A stretch of 64,000 nucleotides of DNA from CAJBVG01 sp943371235 (GCA_943371235.1 CALRTZ010000010.1:6428-70427); one strand, 5' to 3'; positions 24,901 through 33,300 are shown, counted from the stretch's first letter. Translations and numbers: made by a program. The notes: generated from the letters alone by a model not told the origin.

Positions 24901-26568
24901 AGTATTAAAAATATGAGTAGGGTTTGTTTGTGTGGAGGTATTGTTCACGCCCGAGGCTGGGTCGCCAAAATTCCAAGCACGAGTGGTAATATTATTTCCG
25001 GGAAATTGAGTAGAGGCATCGGTAAAACTTGCGGACTGATTAACACAAACACTCGCAACGTTATAAGCAGCTACCGGAGTTCTGTGTATGGTTACAGTAC
25101 GATTGCGCTCATGCACACAGCCTGCTGTAGAAGTTACTCTTAATCGTATGGTTCTTGTTTGTAGGTATTTTTGAGGAGGAGGAAATTGTCCGATAAAATC
25201 AAAACTTCCATTATTTTCAAAATCCCACTCCCATTGAGTTGCATTGCTTGAGAGATCTACAAAATTTACGACTAAAGAATCGCAACCACTTATGTTTCCC
25301 GAGACGGTATTCATGGAGAAATTAGAAGTAGGTTGAGGAAGAACATAAATCGTTTTTATAAATGTATCTGCACAAGAAAAACCTAAAGGGTTGGTTACAA
25401 TTAATTGAACATTAAAAGAAATAATTGCGGCGGTGGTATTGGCAAAAGTTTGTGTGGGATTGGTAGCGGTGCTGGTATTTCCATTTCCAAAATTCCAGGT
25501 ATAACTCATACCTACTGTGCTGGTATTGGTAAATGACATGCTAGTGCCTCCACAAACAGTATCAATGGATGTAAAAGAAGCAGTAGGTGGATCAATAATA
25601 CTGATCTGACGAATGGCTGTATCGATACCGCAAAAACTACTGTCTAATAACATAATTGTAAAGGTGCGTGGACGAGGGCTGCCTGGGAAACTGAAGGTAC
25701 GGGGAGTGCTTGGAGGCCAAGGTGCCCAAGCCGTGGTAAAATCTAATCCTGCTCCAAAATAATTTGGAATGATCCAACGCTCTAAACGCTGTTGTATATT
25801 GCCATCTGCCAAACAATTACGGATGGTATTATTAGTAAAGGTAACAGTAGTATCGGGGTAACAGAGTACTGTTTTATTAGCATTTATGATGGCCGAATCT
25901 ACATCATAAACTTGAATGGGGCCGTAGGTATTGGTAGACACTACACTTCCTGTACATCTGTTTCTGGCAGTAAGTGTTATTGTGGTATTACAAGCTACTC
26001 TATTACGTTCATATATATGAGAAATGGTATCGTTTACATTGGTATGGTCGAACGTTTGAATTGGAGTACCATCGCCAAAGTCTAAAGTAAATACAGTTGT
26101 TTTTGAAACGTTGGTAGATTTATTTACAAACTGAATGGCATTGGGTGCACAAATGGTAGTAACGCTACCTGTAAGTGGAGCAATTTGTGCAATAACACTG
26201 CGTTCGTTTACAAAATGAGCCTGAATTACGCATAAAATTGGAGCCGTTTGAGTGATCGTTATTAAATAGGTATCTATTGCTGCAGGATATACGTGGTTCA
26301 ACACTTGACCTGCGGCAATACTTGCAAAATTTTGAACTGCACTACCATCGCCCCAATTAATTGCGCTTGTACCTAATGCATTTACATTGATGAATGAAAG
26401 GGAAACATTGGCTGGGGTAGCACCAATTATACAATTTACATAAGTAGGAGAAGTACTGGTATCGCCAACTGCGTCAATTAATTGAATGCATTGAGATTTT
26501 GCCTGAAAAACATTCAGCAAAAAAACAAACATAAATAAGAGAGGGATAATAAATTTCTTGTTCTTCAC
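21991..26568 (-). CDS. Giant PKD-repeat adhesin with T9SS type B sorting domain (SprB-like)
   Basis: 1525 residues, signal peptide MKNKKFIIPLLFMFVFLLNV. About a dozen PKD modules, each ~80-100 residues, are marked by WDFGDG-type loops: INWGDGSA, LDFGDGTPI, WNFGNGNTS, WNFGDPAS, WDFDDGNTS, WDFGDAQSS, WYFGNGDS, WDFGDGETS, WYFGDGDSS, WDFGDGFKS, WDFGDGFTS. Cysteines recur in most modules. The C-terminus is a type B sorting domain: VPNAFTPNPNGG, YRLNIYNRWGELLFES, GWDGYYRGELCKQDIYIWKV. Such proteins are moved by T9SS and act as gliding or surface adhesins. Its stop codon is shared with the start of the PorP/SprF gene. It shares motif style with SprB but is much shorter than the ~6500-residue Flavobacterium protein. 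Confidence 0.9.
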   Translation of the reverse strand: MKNKKFIIPLLFMFVFLLNVFQAKSQCIQLIDAVGDTSTSPTYVNCIIGATPANVSLSFINVNALGTSAINWGDGSAVQNFASIAAGQVLNHVYPAAIDTYLITITQTAPILCVIQAHFVNERSVIAQIAPLTGSVTTICAPNAIQFVNKSTNVSKTTVFTLDFGDGTPIQTFDHTNVNDTISHIYERNRVACNTTITLTARNRCTGSVVSTNTYGPIQVYDVDSAIINANKTVLCYPDTTVTFTNNTIRNCLADGNIQQRLERWIIPNYFGAGLDFTTAWAPWPPSTPRTFSFPGSPRPRTFTIMLLDSSFCGIDTAIRQISIIDPPTASFTSIDTVCGGTSMSFTNTSTVGMSYTWNFGNGNTSTATNPTQTFANTTAAIISFNVQLIVTNPLGFSCADTFIKTIYVLPQPTSNFSMNTVSGNISGCDSLVVNFVDLSSNATQWEWDFENNGSFDFIGQFPPPQKYLQTRTIRLRVTSTAGCVHERNRTVTIHRTPVAAYNVASVCVNQSASFTDASTQFPGNNITTRAWNFGDPASGVNNTSTQTNPTHIFNTPGLFNVRLIIQSQNACPDTVIQQLNVQFPPTANFNPSISSGCSPLTITFNNASVNADPNFYIWKRENANLSTALSPSFTFTNNGTTNDTIRIKLIAQTTFGCRDSITKTIVVFPNPIAGISANALPSCIPSPINFLNSSTGAVSYFWDFDDGNTSILPSPSHQFANNTSQIRAFNVRLIARSANNCTDTAVLPVLVYPDQTFVINTNVDSGCTPLNVNFPSFPGVVNYQWDFGDAQSSNQANPSHTYVNLSNNTIDYECRGIFTNAFGCRDTVFKITRVKPIPSSLFSVDNAFGCSPDTLGFTNLSSNADRYTWYFGNGDSLNVTSNVSVDFTYINNTTAPIVYPVTLRSYNSDSCFTEHTDQVTIYPRVQASFSIDTVQCSPYVALADNRSINGNKYYWFLNNSLVDSVQNKEFILTNTSSSDQVYEIKLRVISLFGCISDTTVFVRVLPQPNANFISDVNAGCQPLQINFTNQSTSNISYQWDFGDGETSSTTDVTFIKTYTNVGRVPLERTVRLAVANSFGCVDTFSRIITVYPFVEANFNLSDTVACSPLRINAFNTSANTISYAWFVDNSLVDTNTNPILNIVNATAIDRIAVIRLVATSPYGCTDEFTRTVRILPRPVADFFISNAVIKFPLNTFNLVNQNIQAGFSYKWYFGDGDSSSLANPGTHSYFSPGTYNITLIVYNAQCSDTLVRVAKIEPPTPVVSFIGSGEGCAPLTITFQNNTLYADTYEWDFGDGFKSNEENPTHTYTEGGLYTVSLVGYGEGGQALDVHVDSVNVFGLPNAFFISQPKVVFIPSDPVVFFNLSQNATQYFWDFGDGFTSTEASPTHYYLEKGEYDITLIVRNAFGCMDTFIQTKAVKAESGGNVVVPNAFTPNPNGGSGGFINKGEYNNDVFYPVIEGAENYRLNIYNRWGELLFESNDITIGWDGYYRGELCKQDIYIWKVELFFSDGSKKIKTGDLLLLR

Positions 26569-26620
26569 GGCATTAACTGCAAACTTGTACGATTTAATAT
26601 TGTACAGGTTACAATTGCTT

Positions 26621-26628
26621 CAAATATA
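26621..26628 (-). promoter_or_regulatory. -7 promoter box for the adhesin/PorP operon
   Basis: Minus-strand TATATTTG (TAnnTTTG), 52 nt before the adhesin ATG at 26568. Confidence 0.6.
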
Positions 26629-26654
26629 AGAATCTAATATTACTAAATTGTTCG

Positions 26655-27665
26655 TTAATTCAGCTTTTCAGATAACAATTTTATTTCAATTGGTGCAGAA
26701 ATATTCTCATAAAGGATTCCATAAATGGTTCGGCAAATGGGTATGTTTACTTTATGTTGCCTGTTAATTTCGTGGATGCATTTAACAGCGTAGTACCCTT
26801 CGGCAATCATGCCCATTTCGAACTGAGCCGATTTAACTGAGTATCCTTTGCCAATCATGTTTCCAAAGGTTCTATTTCTACTAAACTGAGAGTAGGCTGT
26901 TACCAACAAATCGCCGAGGTAGGCAGATTCTTTAATATCTCTATTGATAGGATGTACAGCTGCTAAAAAGGTTTCCATCTCTCTAATGGCATTGGAGATT
27001 AATACCGACTGGAAATTATCGCCATAGTTTAGGCCGTGGCAAATACCAGAAGCTATGGCATAAATATTTTTTAATACCGCGGCATATTCGGTGCCATAAA
27101 TATCGTCGCTGGTAGTTGTTTTAATATAACGAGTTGTTAAAAAGGATGCAAAGGCACTGGCGTTCTCTTGATTTTCGCAAGCGATGGTTAAATACGATAA
27201 TTTTTCAAGAGCAACTTCTTCTGCATGGCAAGGTCCACTAATTACGAGTATCTGATCTATTGGAACCTGATAAATATTTCTGAAATAATCGCCTATAATT
27301 AAATTATACTCGGGTACAATTCCTTTAATTGCTGATACGATGTATTTCGATTTAAATACTTCTGGGTTTAGTACCTTAAGTGTATTATGTAGAAAAGCTG
27401 CAGGTACTGCAAAAATAACACAGTCAACCTCGTCGATGATCTTTACTAAATCGGAACTGATATGGTCGGGATTAATTTTTAACTCTGCAGAGCGGAGGTA
27501 ATTTAAGTTGTGGCCGTATTTGCGAATATTCTCAATGGCTTGCTCATCGCGCATCCACCAACGTACTTCATGTTTTGCATCACAAAGCATTTTTACAATT
27601 GCAGTAGCCCAACTTCCTCCCCCAATAACCGCAATTTTCGAATTCTCCCCTAATTTTTGCATCAA
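26655..27665 (-). CDS. gpsA: NAD(P)-dependent glycerol-3-phosphate dehydrogenase
   Basis: 336 residues. The N-terminal Rossmann motif is KIAVIGGGSWATAIVKML. Later blocks are IFAVPAAFLHNTL, the conserved ISGPCHAEEVA, the catalytic lysine region YGTEYAAVLKNIYAIASGI, and the substrate-binding NRTFGNMIGKG (Arg-Asn). It reduces dihydroxyacetone phosphate to sn-glycerol-3-phosphate, the backbone for phospholipids, in the cytoplasm. It has its own promoter (box at 27685). The family assignment is firm; the start is the first of two adjacent ATGs and could be the second. Confidence 0.95.
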   Translation of the reverse strand: MMQKLGENSKIAVIGGGSWATAIVKMLCDAKHEVRWWMRDEQAIENIRKYGHNLNYLRSAELKINPDHISSDLVKIIDEVDCVIFAVPAAFLHNTLKVLNPEVFKSKYIVSAIKGIVPEYNLIIGDYFRNIYQVPIDQILVISGPCHAEEVALEKLSYLTIACENQENASAFASFLTTRYIKTTTSDDIYGTEYAAVLKNIYAIASGICHGLNYGDNFQSVLISNAIREMETFLAAVHPINRDIKESAYLGDLLVTAYSQFSRNRTFGNMIGKGYSVKSAQFEMGMIAEGYYAVKCIHEINRQHKVNIPICRTIYGILYENISAPIEIKLLSEKLN

Positions 27666-27684
27666 TAAAAATAGTTTAGTTGAG

Positions 27685-27692
27685 CAAATATA
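27685..27692 (-). promoter_or_regulatory. -7 promoter box for gpsA
   Basis: Minus-strand TATATTTG, 19 nt before the gpsA ATG at 27665. It faces away from the nos operon, which starts 120 nt further on. Confidence 0.6.
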
Positions 27693-27726
27693 AGAAAATA
27701 GTTATGAGCTGGTATTGTAGAGCTGG

Positions 27727-27789
27727 CATACATGTATGATTGGAATCATAAAATGTAGATATAGAAAGTTTCAACTTTGATGTATCAAA
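27727..27789 (+). promoter_or_regulatory. Dyads in the nos operon control region
   Basis: Three inverted repeats lie between gpsA and the cytochrome gene: CATACATGTATG (27727-27738, perfect), TATGATT-GG-AATCATA (27735-27750, perfect 7-2-7), and TTTGAT-GT-ATCAAA (27776-27789). The last two resemble Crp/Fnr-type half-sites in base content, but the spacing is not the standard TTGAT-N4-ATCAA. No TAnnTTTG box is seen before the first gene, so the promoter probably needs an activator; the Crp/Fnr protein at 36327 is a candidate. Confidence 0.5.
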
Positions 27790-27811
27790 TAAAAAAAAAC
27801 CAATTATAATT

Positions 27812-28291
27812 ATGAAAAAGCTATTCATATTAACATCCATAGGCATTGCATTGGCGGCATGTGGAGGAAGTTCTGAAAACACACAAAGCACAGAAACATC
27901 GCAAGCTAGTACTGAAAGTGCGACAAGCACTGAGAACCCAAGCTATGACCCTAAACGAGGCGAAGGAAAATTTGACAAAGTGGAGTTAGGTGCAAGTTTA
28001 GATGTAGCAATGGCAACAAAAGGAGAAGAAGTTGCAGGTGTTAAATGCACATCATGCCACAAAACTAGTTCAGAAAAGCTGGTAGGTCCGGGATGGGAAG
28101 GCGTAACAAAACGCAGAGCACCCGAGTGGATTATGAACTTTATTACCAACCCAGATCCAATGATAGACAAAGATCCAGAGGTTCAATCGCAATTAGAACT
28201 TTGTTTGGTTAGGATGCCTAATCAAGGTTTGAGCGACGATGAAGCAAGAAACATATTAGAATACATGCGCAAAATAGACGGAGTAAACTAA
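27812..28291 (+). CDS. c-type cytochrome lipoprotein of the nos cluster
   Basis: 159 residues. Signal peptide with lipobox (GIALAACGGSS), so it is a lipid-anchored periplasmic or outer-membrane protein. A Ser/Thr-rich linker is followed by one haem c domain with CTSCH near residue 76 and, toward the C-terminus, MPNQGLSDDEARNILEYMRK, whose methionine is the likely sixth ligand. It lies 20 nt before nosZ and probably donates electrons to it, replacing the NosR or quinol route of clade I systems. Clade II nos clusters commonly carry such cytochromes. Confidence 0.87.
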   Translation: MKKLFILTSIGIALAACGGSSENTQSTETSQASTESATSTENPSYDPKRGEGKFDKVELGASLDVAMATKGEEVAGVKCTSCHKTSSEKLVGPGWEGVTKRRAPEWIMNFITNPDPMIDKDPEVQSQLELCLVRMPNQGLSDDEARNILEYMRKIDGVN

Positions 28292-28311
28292 ACATAAACA
28301 CCATTATTTAT

Positions 28312-30291
28312 ATGAAAAGAAATATTTTAATAGCTACAGTATTAGCCTCAAGTGTAATACTGAGCCTAAACGCTTGTAAGCCAAAGAATGCAAGCAATGC
28401 AGTTTCGGGAGATGCTGCAGAAAAAGCATACGTTGCACCGGGTAAATACGACTCGTATTATAATTTTGTAAGCGGTGGATTTAGTGGACAAATGAGTGTG
28501 TACGGATTACCAAGTGGGCGTTTGTTAAGAGTAATACCAGTTTTTTCTGTTGACCCTGAAAAAGGATGGGGATACAGTGAAGAAACAAAGCCAATGTTAA
28601 ACACCTCACACGGTATGGTTCCTTGGGACGATTTGCACCACACAGAAATGTCGCAAACAAATGGAGAGATAGACGGGCGTTGGGTGTTTGGTAACGCAAA
28701 CAATACTCCTAGAGTAGCAAGAATAGATTTAAAAACATTTAGAACAGCGGAAATTATTGAATTACCTAACAGTGCAGGTAACCATTCATCGCCGTTTATT
28801 ACAGAAAATACTGAGTATGTTGTTGCGGGTACACGTTTTAGTGTTCCGGGCGATAATAATAACGGTGATGTTGGAATAGACACCTATAAAGAAAACTTTA
28901 AAGGTCATTTAAGCTTTATTGGTGTTGATAAAGAAACAGGAAAAATGAGTTTAACTTTTCAAATTCGTTGTCCTGGAGTAAACTTCGATTTAAGTCATGC
29001 TGGTAAAGGAAAATCGCATGGATGGTTTTTCTTCTCATGCTATAATACAGAACAAGCAAACACATTGTTAGAAGTAAATGCTTCGCAAAAAGACAAAGAC
29101 TTTATAATGGCTGTAAATTGGAAAAAAGCAGAAGAATATATTAAAGCAGGAAAAGGAAAAAGAGAGAAAGTAAAGTATGCACACAATACTTATAGCGACG
29201 AAACACATAGTGCTACTTCAAAAATTATGGAAGAAGTATTGGTGTTAGATGCCGAAGAATTGAAAGACATTTGCTACATGATACCATGCCCTAAATCGCC
29301 ACACGGTTGCGACGTTGACCCTACTGGCGAATACATTGTAGGTAGTGGTAAATTAGCTGCATTAATTCCAGTATTTAGTTTCGATAAAATTCAAAAAGCT
29401 ATTTCTGATAAAGCTTATGATGGTGAGTATGATGGCATACCAGTTATTAAATACGAAGCAGCATTATATGGCGAAGTTAAAAAGCCAGGATTAGGTCCAT
29501 TACATACTGAATTTGATGGAAAAGGAAATGCTTACACTTCATTCTTTGTTTCATCGGAAGTAGTAAAATGGAACATCAAAGATTTAAAAGTATTAGATAG
29601 AGCATCTACTTTTTATTCTGTTGGTCACTTATGTATCCCTGGTGGCGACAGTAAAAAACCATCGCCTAAATACTTAATTGCTTACAATAAAATTACTAAA
29701 GACCGTTACTTACCAACTGGTCCTGAATTATCGCAAAGTGCTCAAATATTTGATATCTCTGGCGATAAGATGCAATTGATATTAGACTTCCCTACTATTG
29801 GTGAGCCACATTATGCACAAGCAGCACCGGCAGAATTAATTTCTAAAAATCAGGTTAAGATTTTTAAAATTGCCGAGAACAAACATAAATATGCAACTAA
29901 AGGTGAAAAAGAATCGAAAGTAGTAAGAGAAGGAAATCAAGTACACGTGTACATGACTTCTATTCGTTCACATTTCTCGCCTGATAATATTGAAGGTATA
30001 AAAATAGGCGACGAAGTATATTTCCATGTTACTAACTTAGAACAAGATTGGGATGTACCACATGGATTTGCTATAAAAGGAGCAAACAATGCGGAGCTTT
30101 TAATTATGCCAGGTGAAACTTCTACTTTAAAATGGGTACCAGACAGAGTAGGCATGTTCCCGATGTACTGTACTGATTTTTGTAGTGCATTGCACCAAGA
30201 GATGCAAGGATATGTTAGAGTATCGCCAAAAGGTAGCTCAGTTCCTTTGAAATTTAGCTTAGGAAATACAGCTGCCTCAACTAAAAAATAA
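28312..30291 (+). CDS. nosZ: Nitrous oxide reductase, clade II (Sec-type) NosZ
   Basis: 659 residues. The leader is a Sec signal with a lipobox-like LSLNAC and lacks a twin-arginine motif, which marks clade II NosZ. Catalytic CuZ histidines are visible in WDDLHHTEMS (residues ~105-114), GNHSSPF, SHAGKGKSHGWFFFS, KSPHGCDVDP, GPLHTEFD, SVGHLCIPGGD and GEPHYAQAAP. The C-terminal cupredoxin carries the CuA ligands: DVPHGFAI (His) and CTDFCSALHQEMQGY (Cys, Cys, His, Met). The enzyme reduces N2O to N2 in the periplasm. It is the second gene of the operon and is followed by a strong hairpin at 30304, so it may be made in excess over the maturation proteins. Confidence 0.97.
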   Translation: MKRNILIATVLASSVILSLNACKPKNASNAVSGDAAEKAYVAPGKYDSYYNFVSGGFSGQMSVYGLPSGRLLRVIPVFSVDPEKGWGYSEETKPMLNTSHGMVPWDDLHHTEMSQTNGEIDGRWVFGNANNTPRVARIDLKTFRTAEIIELPNSAGNHSSPFITENTEYVVAGTRFSVPGDNNNGDVGIDTYKENFKGHLSFIGVDKETGKMSLTFQIRCPGVNFDLSHAGKGKSHGWFFFSCYNTEQANTLLEVNASQKDKDFIMAVNWKKAEEYIKAGKGKREKVKYAHNTYSDETHSATSKIMEEVLVLDAEELKDICYMIPCPKSPHGCDVDPTGEYIVGSGKLAALIPVFSFDKIQKAISDKAYDGEYDGIPVIKYEAALYGEVKKPGLGPLHTEFDGKGNAYTSFFVSSEVVKWNIKDLKVLDRASTFYSVGHLCIPGGDSKKPSPKYLIAYNKITKDRYLPTGPELSQSAQIFDISGDKMQLILDFPTIGEPHYAQAAPAELISKNQVKIFKIAENKHKYATKGEKESKVVREGNQVHVYMTSIRSHFSPDNIEGIKIGDEVYFHVTNLEQDWDVPHGFAIKGANNAELLIMPGETSTLKWVPDRVGMFPMYCTDFCSALHQEMQGYVRVSPKGSSVPLKFSLGNTAASTKK

Positions 30292-30303
30292 ATTTCTTTC
30301 TAT

Positions 30304-30330
30304 AAGAGGAAGTATTTCTTACTTCCTCTT
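30304..30330 (+). terminator. Terminator-like hairpin after nosZ
   Basis: AAGAGGAAGTA (30304-30314) pairs perfectly with TACTTCCTCTT (30320-30330) around a 5-nt loop and is followed by TTTT. It stands 13 nt after the nosZ stop codon and 16 nt before the next gene, so it may reduce read-through into the accessory genes or stabilise nosZ mRNA. Confidence 0.75.
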
Positions 30331-30346
30331 TTTTATCATTTTTCTT

Positions 30347-30922
30347 ATGAAAAAATCGAGTCAATATTTACTCATCGTAGCTTCAGTTTTTCTAGCTATT
30401 TCAATATTTGTACCTATTTGGAAAATTGATTTAGATGCACCACAATATCCTGAAGGTCTTGGGCTGCTTATATATTCAAATAAATTAGCAGGCGATGTTG
30501 AAATTATAAACGGATTAAATCATTATATAGGCATGAAAACATTGCATGCCGATGACTTTATAGAGTTTACAGTATTACCATATATAATTGGATTTTTTGC
30601 AATCTTTAGTTTGGTAGTTGCCCTTCTAAAAAGTAAAAAATTACTTACGGTTTTGTTTTCTATGTTTGCTATTTTTGGTATTGTTGCTATGGTTGATTTT
30701 TGGAGATGGGAATACGACTACGGACACAATCTTGATCCAAATGCAGCAATTATTGTTCCTGGCATGGCCTATCAACCACCATTAATAGGATTTAAACAAT
30801 TGTTAAACTTTGGCGCCTATTCTATTCCAGACATTGGTGGTATATTGTTCATTTTAGCTGGTTTATTAATGTTAGCAAGTATTTGGTTTAATCGCACAAA
30901 AAAAGTATTACATGAAAACTAA
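30347..30922 (+). CDS. Polytopic membrane protein of the nos cluster (NosB-like)
   Basis: 191 residues with four hydrophobic segments: YLLIVASVFLAISIFVPIW near the N-terminus, LPYIIGFFAIFSLVVALL, LLTVLFSMFAIFGIVAMVDF, and GGILFILAGLLMLASIWF. The loops contain conserved-looking aromatic and acidic residues (DFWRWEYDYGHNLDPNAAII). The place directly after nosZ in a clade II cluster is that of NosB, a membrane protein of unknown mechanism needed for N2O reduction in Wolinella. The assignment rests on position and topology. Its last 11 nt overlap nosL. Confidence 0.6.
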   Translation: MKKSSQYLLIVASVFLAISIFVPIWKIDLDAPQYPEGLGLLIYSNKLAGDVEIINGLNHYIGMKTLHADDFIEFTVLPYIIGFFAIFSLVVALLKSKKLLTVLFSMFAIFGIVAMVDFWRWEYDYGHNLDPNAAIIVPGMAYQPPLIGFKQLLNFGAYSIPDIGGILFILAGLLMLASIWFNRTKKVLHEN

Positions 30923-31349
30923 AATAACTCTACTTATTACAATATGTATGTTCATTGGATTTACAGGATGTACACAAGACAACAAGGCTGTAGCTATAAA
31001 ATACAATACAGATGCTTGCGATAATTGCAAGATGACCATTGTTGATAATAAATTTGCATGTGAATTTAAGACCAATAAAGGAAGAGCTTATAAGTTCGAC
31101 GACCTTTCTTGTTTAGTTGAATATATTAAAGGCGGAAGCAATACAGCAAAATCTGCAAAACACTTTTTCGTTTGCGATTATATAACTACAGAATTAGTTC
31201 CTGTTGAAAAAATTTCAATTATTCGTTCTGATGAAATTAGAAGCCCTATGCGTGGCTCTATGGCAAGCTTCATAAATGCAGATTCTGCAAACTATTATAA
31301 AAAATATTACAAAGCTGTTTCCTTAAATTGGGCAGATTTGTTGAAATAA
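30912..31349 (+). CDS. nosL: NosL copper chaperone lipoprotein
   Basis: 145 residues. The signal peptide ends in a lipobox, IGFTGCTQ. The NosL motif CDNCKMTI (C-x2-C-x-M) is at residues ~36-43, followed by FDDLSCLVEYI and FFVCDYITTELVP, all standard for the family. NosL delivers Cu(I) to apo-NosZ for CuZ assembly. Its start overlaps the preceding membrane-protein gene by 11 nt. A close second NosL copy is not present. Confidence 0.94.
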   Translation: MKTKITLLITICMFIGFTGCTQDNKAVAIKYNTDACDNCKMTIVDNKFACEFKTNKGRAYKFDDLSCLVEYIKGGSNTAKSAKHFFVCDYITTELVPVEKISIIRSDEIRSPMRGSMASFINADSANYYKKYYKAVSLNWADLLK

Positions 31350-31354
31350 AACCA

Positions 31355-32593
31355 ATGAAATATTTTTTAAGCATATTAATTTATTTCCTAACTACTCTAC
31401 AATATAGTTTTGCCAAAGAATTACACGTTGGCAAATCCTTTCAATATAAAAACATAAAATCTGCAATATTTGCAGCCAAAAATGGCGATACTGTTTATGT
31501 ACACCAAGGTGTATACAAAGAAAAAACAGTATACATTAATAAAAGCCTATATTTTATTGGTGTAAACAACCCAGTAATTGATGCAGAACATAAATATGAA
31601 GTTGTAAAAATACATGCAAACAATGTAGTATTTAAAGGCTTTACGGTTCAAAATTCTGGCTACGCAACACTTGATGACCCAGGAGGCATAAAGGTTTTTG
31701 AGAGCAATAATGTTACTATAACACAAAACATCTTACTAAATAATTTCTTCGGAATATATTTACAACAATCCAATAATTGTGTAGTATCAAACAACAATAT
31801 ACATGCAACAGGAACAGACGAACAACAGATTGGTAACGGTATACATTGTTGGAAAAGTGATAGCTTAATAATAAAAGGAAATAAAATTGACGGCCACAGA
31901 GATGGCATTTATTTTGAATTTGTAACAAACTCCGTTATATGGAGAAATTTGTCCTTTAAAAACATACGATACGGATTACATTTTATGTTTTCTAACGATG
32001 ACGCCTATTTATGTAATGTGTTTAAAAATAATGGAGCCGGTGTAGCAGTAATGTTTACAAATAGGGTAAAAATGATAAACAATTACTTTATTAACAATTG
32101 GGGCGATGCATCTTATGGTTTATTGCTAAAAGAGATTTCTGATAGCTATATTTTAAACAATAAATTTATTGCAAATACAACAGGTATTTTCATGGAAGGC
32201 ACTAACAGAATTTTAGTTCAACATAATAATTTTGATGAAAATGGTTGGGCGATGAAAATACAAGCTAGTTGTATGGATAACAATATTGAAGAAAATAATT
32301 TCAGAGGAAATACCTTTGATATTAGCACAAACGGAACACTCGTATTAAATACATTTGAAAAAAACTATTGGGATAATTACGAAGGGTACGATTTGAACAA
32401 AGATCAAATAGGCGATGTACCATACAGACCCTTAAGTTTATTTTCGGTGATGGTAGAGAACAACAATTCCTTAATGATATTATTTAGGAGCTTTATGATT
32501 AATTTACTAGACAAATCTGAAAAAATATTACCGAGCTTAACACCAGATAATTTTATAGATAATTCACCTAAAATGAAAGCCTATAACCTATGA
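31355..32593 (+). CDS. nosD: NosD, periplasmic beta-helix maturation protein
   Basis: 412 residues from the ATG at 31355, which gives a proper signal peptide (MKYFLSILIYFLTTLQYSFA); the ORF could be extended 27 nt upstream but would then overlap nosL and mask the signal. The mature protein is a right-handed parallel beta-helix of PbH1/CASH repeats: SNNVTITQNILLNNFFGIYL, SDSLIIKGNKIDGHRDGIYF, NRVKMINNYFINNWGDASYG. NosD works with the NosFY transporter in copper or sulfur loading of NosZ. It overlaps nosF by 4 nt. Confidence 0.92.
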   Translation: MKYFLSILIYFLTTLQYSFAKELHVGKSFQYKNIKSAIFAAKNGDTVYVHQGVYKEKTVYINKSLYFIGVNNPVIDAEHKYEVVKIHANNVVFKGFTVQNSGYATLDDPGGIKVFESNNVTITQNILLNNFFGIYLQQSNNCVVSNNNIHATGTDEQQIGNGIHCWKSDSLIIKGNKIDGHRDGIYFEFVTNSVIWRNLSFKNIRYGLHFMFSNDDAYLCNVFKNNGAGVAVMFTNRVKMINNYFINNWGDASYGLLLKEISDSYILNNKFIANTTGIFMEGTNRILVQHNNFDENGWAMKIQASCMDNNIEENNFRGNTFDISTNGTLVLNTFEKNYWDNYEGYDLNKDQIGDVPYRPLSLFSVMVENNNSLMILFRSFMINLLDKSEKILPSLTPDNFIDNSPKMKAYNL

Positions 32594-33300
32594 TACGGAT
32601 TGAAAACATATCGAAAAAATACCAGAAAAATGAAGTATTAAAAAATGTTTCGGCCGAGTTTAAAGCATCGGAATGCATTGCCTTAATTGGTCCAAATGGT
32701 TGTGGTAAAACAACATTAATAAAGAGCATACTAGGTATGGTTATACCAAACAGTGGCACTATCTATTTTAACAACGAAACCATAACAAATAAAATTAATT
32801 ATAGAAATGAAATCGGCTATATGCCACAAATCGGACGCTATCCAGAAAATATGAGTATCGGACAGATCTTCGATATGATGAAAGAGCTTAGGCAGAACCA
32901 TGGCAATTTAGACGAGGAACTGTACCAAGAATATAAATTAAATAACATTATTGACAAAAGGATGAGAACACTTTCTGGAGGTACTACTCAAAAAGTAAGC
33001 GCTGCCTTGGCATTTATGTTTAAACCAAATGTGTATATTTTAGACGAACCTACCGCGGGCTTAGATCCTATTGCATCCGAAATATTAAAAGAAAAAATGT
33101 TGCGTGAAAAAGCAAACTCTAAATTAATATTAATAACCTCCCATTTACTTAGCGATTTAGACGACCTTATATCTGAAGTTGTATTTATGCAAGAGGGAGA
33201 AATATTAATTCATCAATCGGCAAATGAATTGAGGAAAGAAAGTGCTGAAGAAAAAATATCGAAATCGATTGCTAAATTATTAAGGAAACAAATGGCATGA
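32590..33300 (+). CDS. nosF: NosF, ABC transporter ATPase for NosZ maturation
   Basis: 236 residues. Walker A GPNGCGKTT at residues 34-42, the Q-loop in YMPQIGRYP, the ABC signature LSGGTTQKVS near residue 128, Walker B VYILDEPTAGLDP, and the H-loop in LILITSHLLSDLDDL. It energises the NosY permease, thought to supply a sulfur compound for the CuZ centre. Overlaps nosD by 4 nt and nosY by 4 nt, so the three are tightly co-translated. Confidence 0.94.
   Translation: MIRIENISKKYQKNEVLKNVSAEFKASECIALIGPNGCGKTTLIKSILGMVIPNSGTIYFNNETITNKINYRNEIGYMPQIGRYPENMSIGQIFDMMKELRQNHGNLDEELYQEYKLNNIIDKRMRTLSGGTTQKVSAALAFMFKPNVYILDEPTAGLDPIASEILKEKMLREKANSKLILITSHLLSDLDDLISEVVFMQEGEILIHQSANELRKESAEEKISKSIAKLLRKQMA

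Noticed and set aside
26569..27811. tRNA or small-RNA gene in the gaps around gpsA
   Set aside because: No cloverleaf or T-loop GTTCGA context was seen; the gaps are short, AT-rich and explained by promoters and dyads.
28458..28883. Minus-strand ORFs of 72-141 codons inside nosZ
   Set aside because: Antisense shadows of a strongly conserved gene; no signal, motif or spacing supports them.
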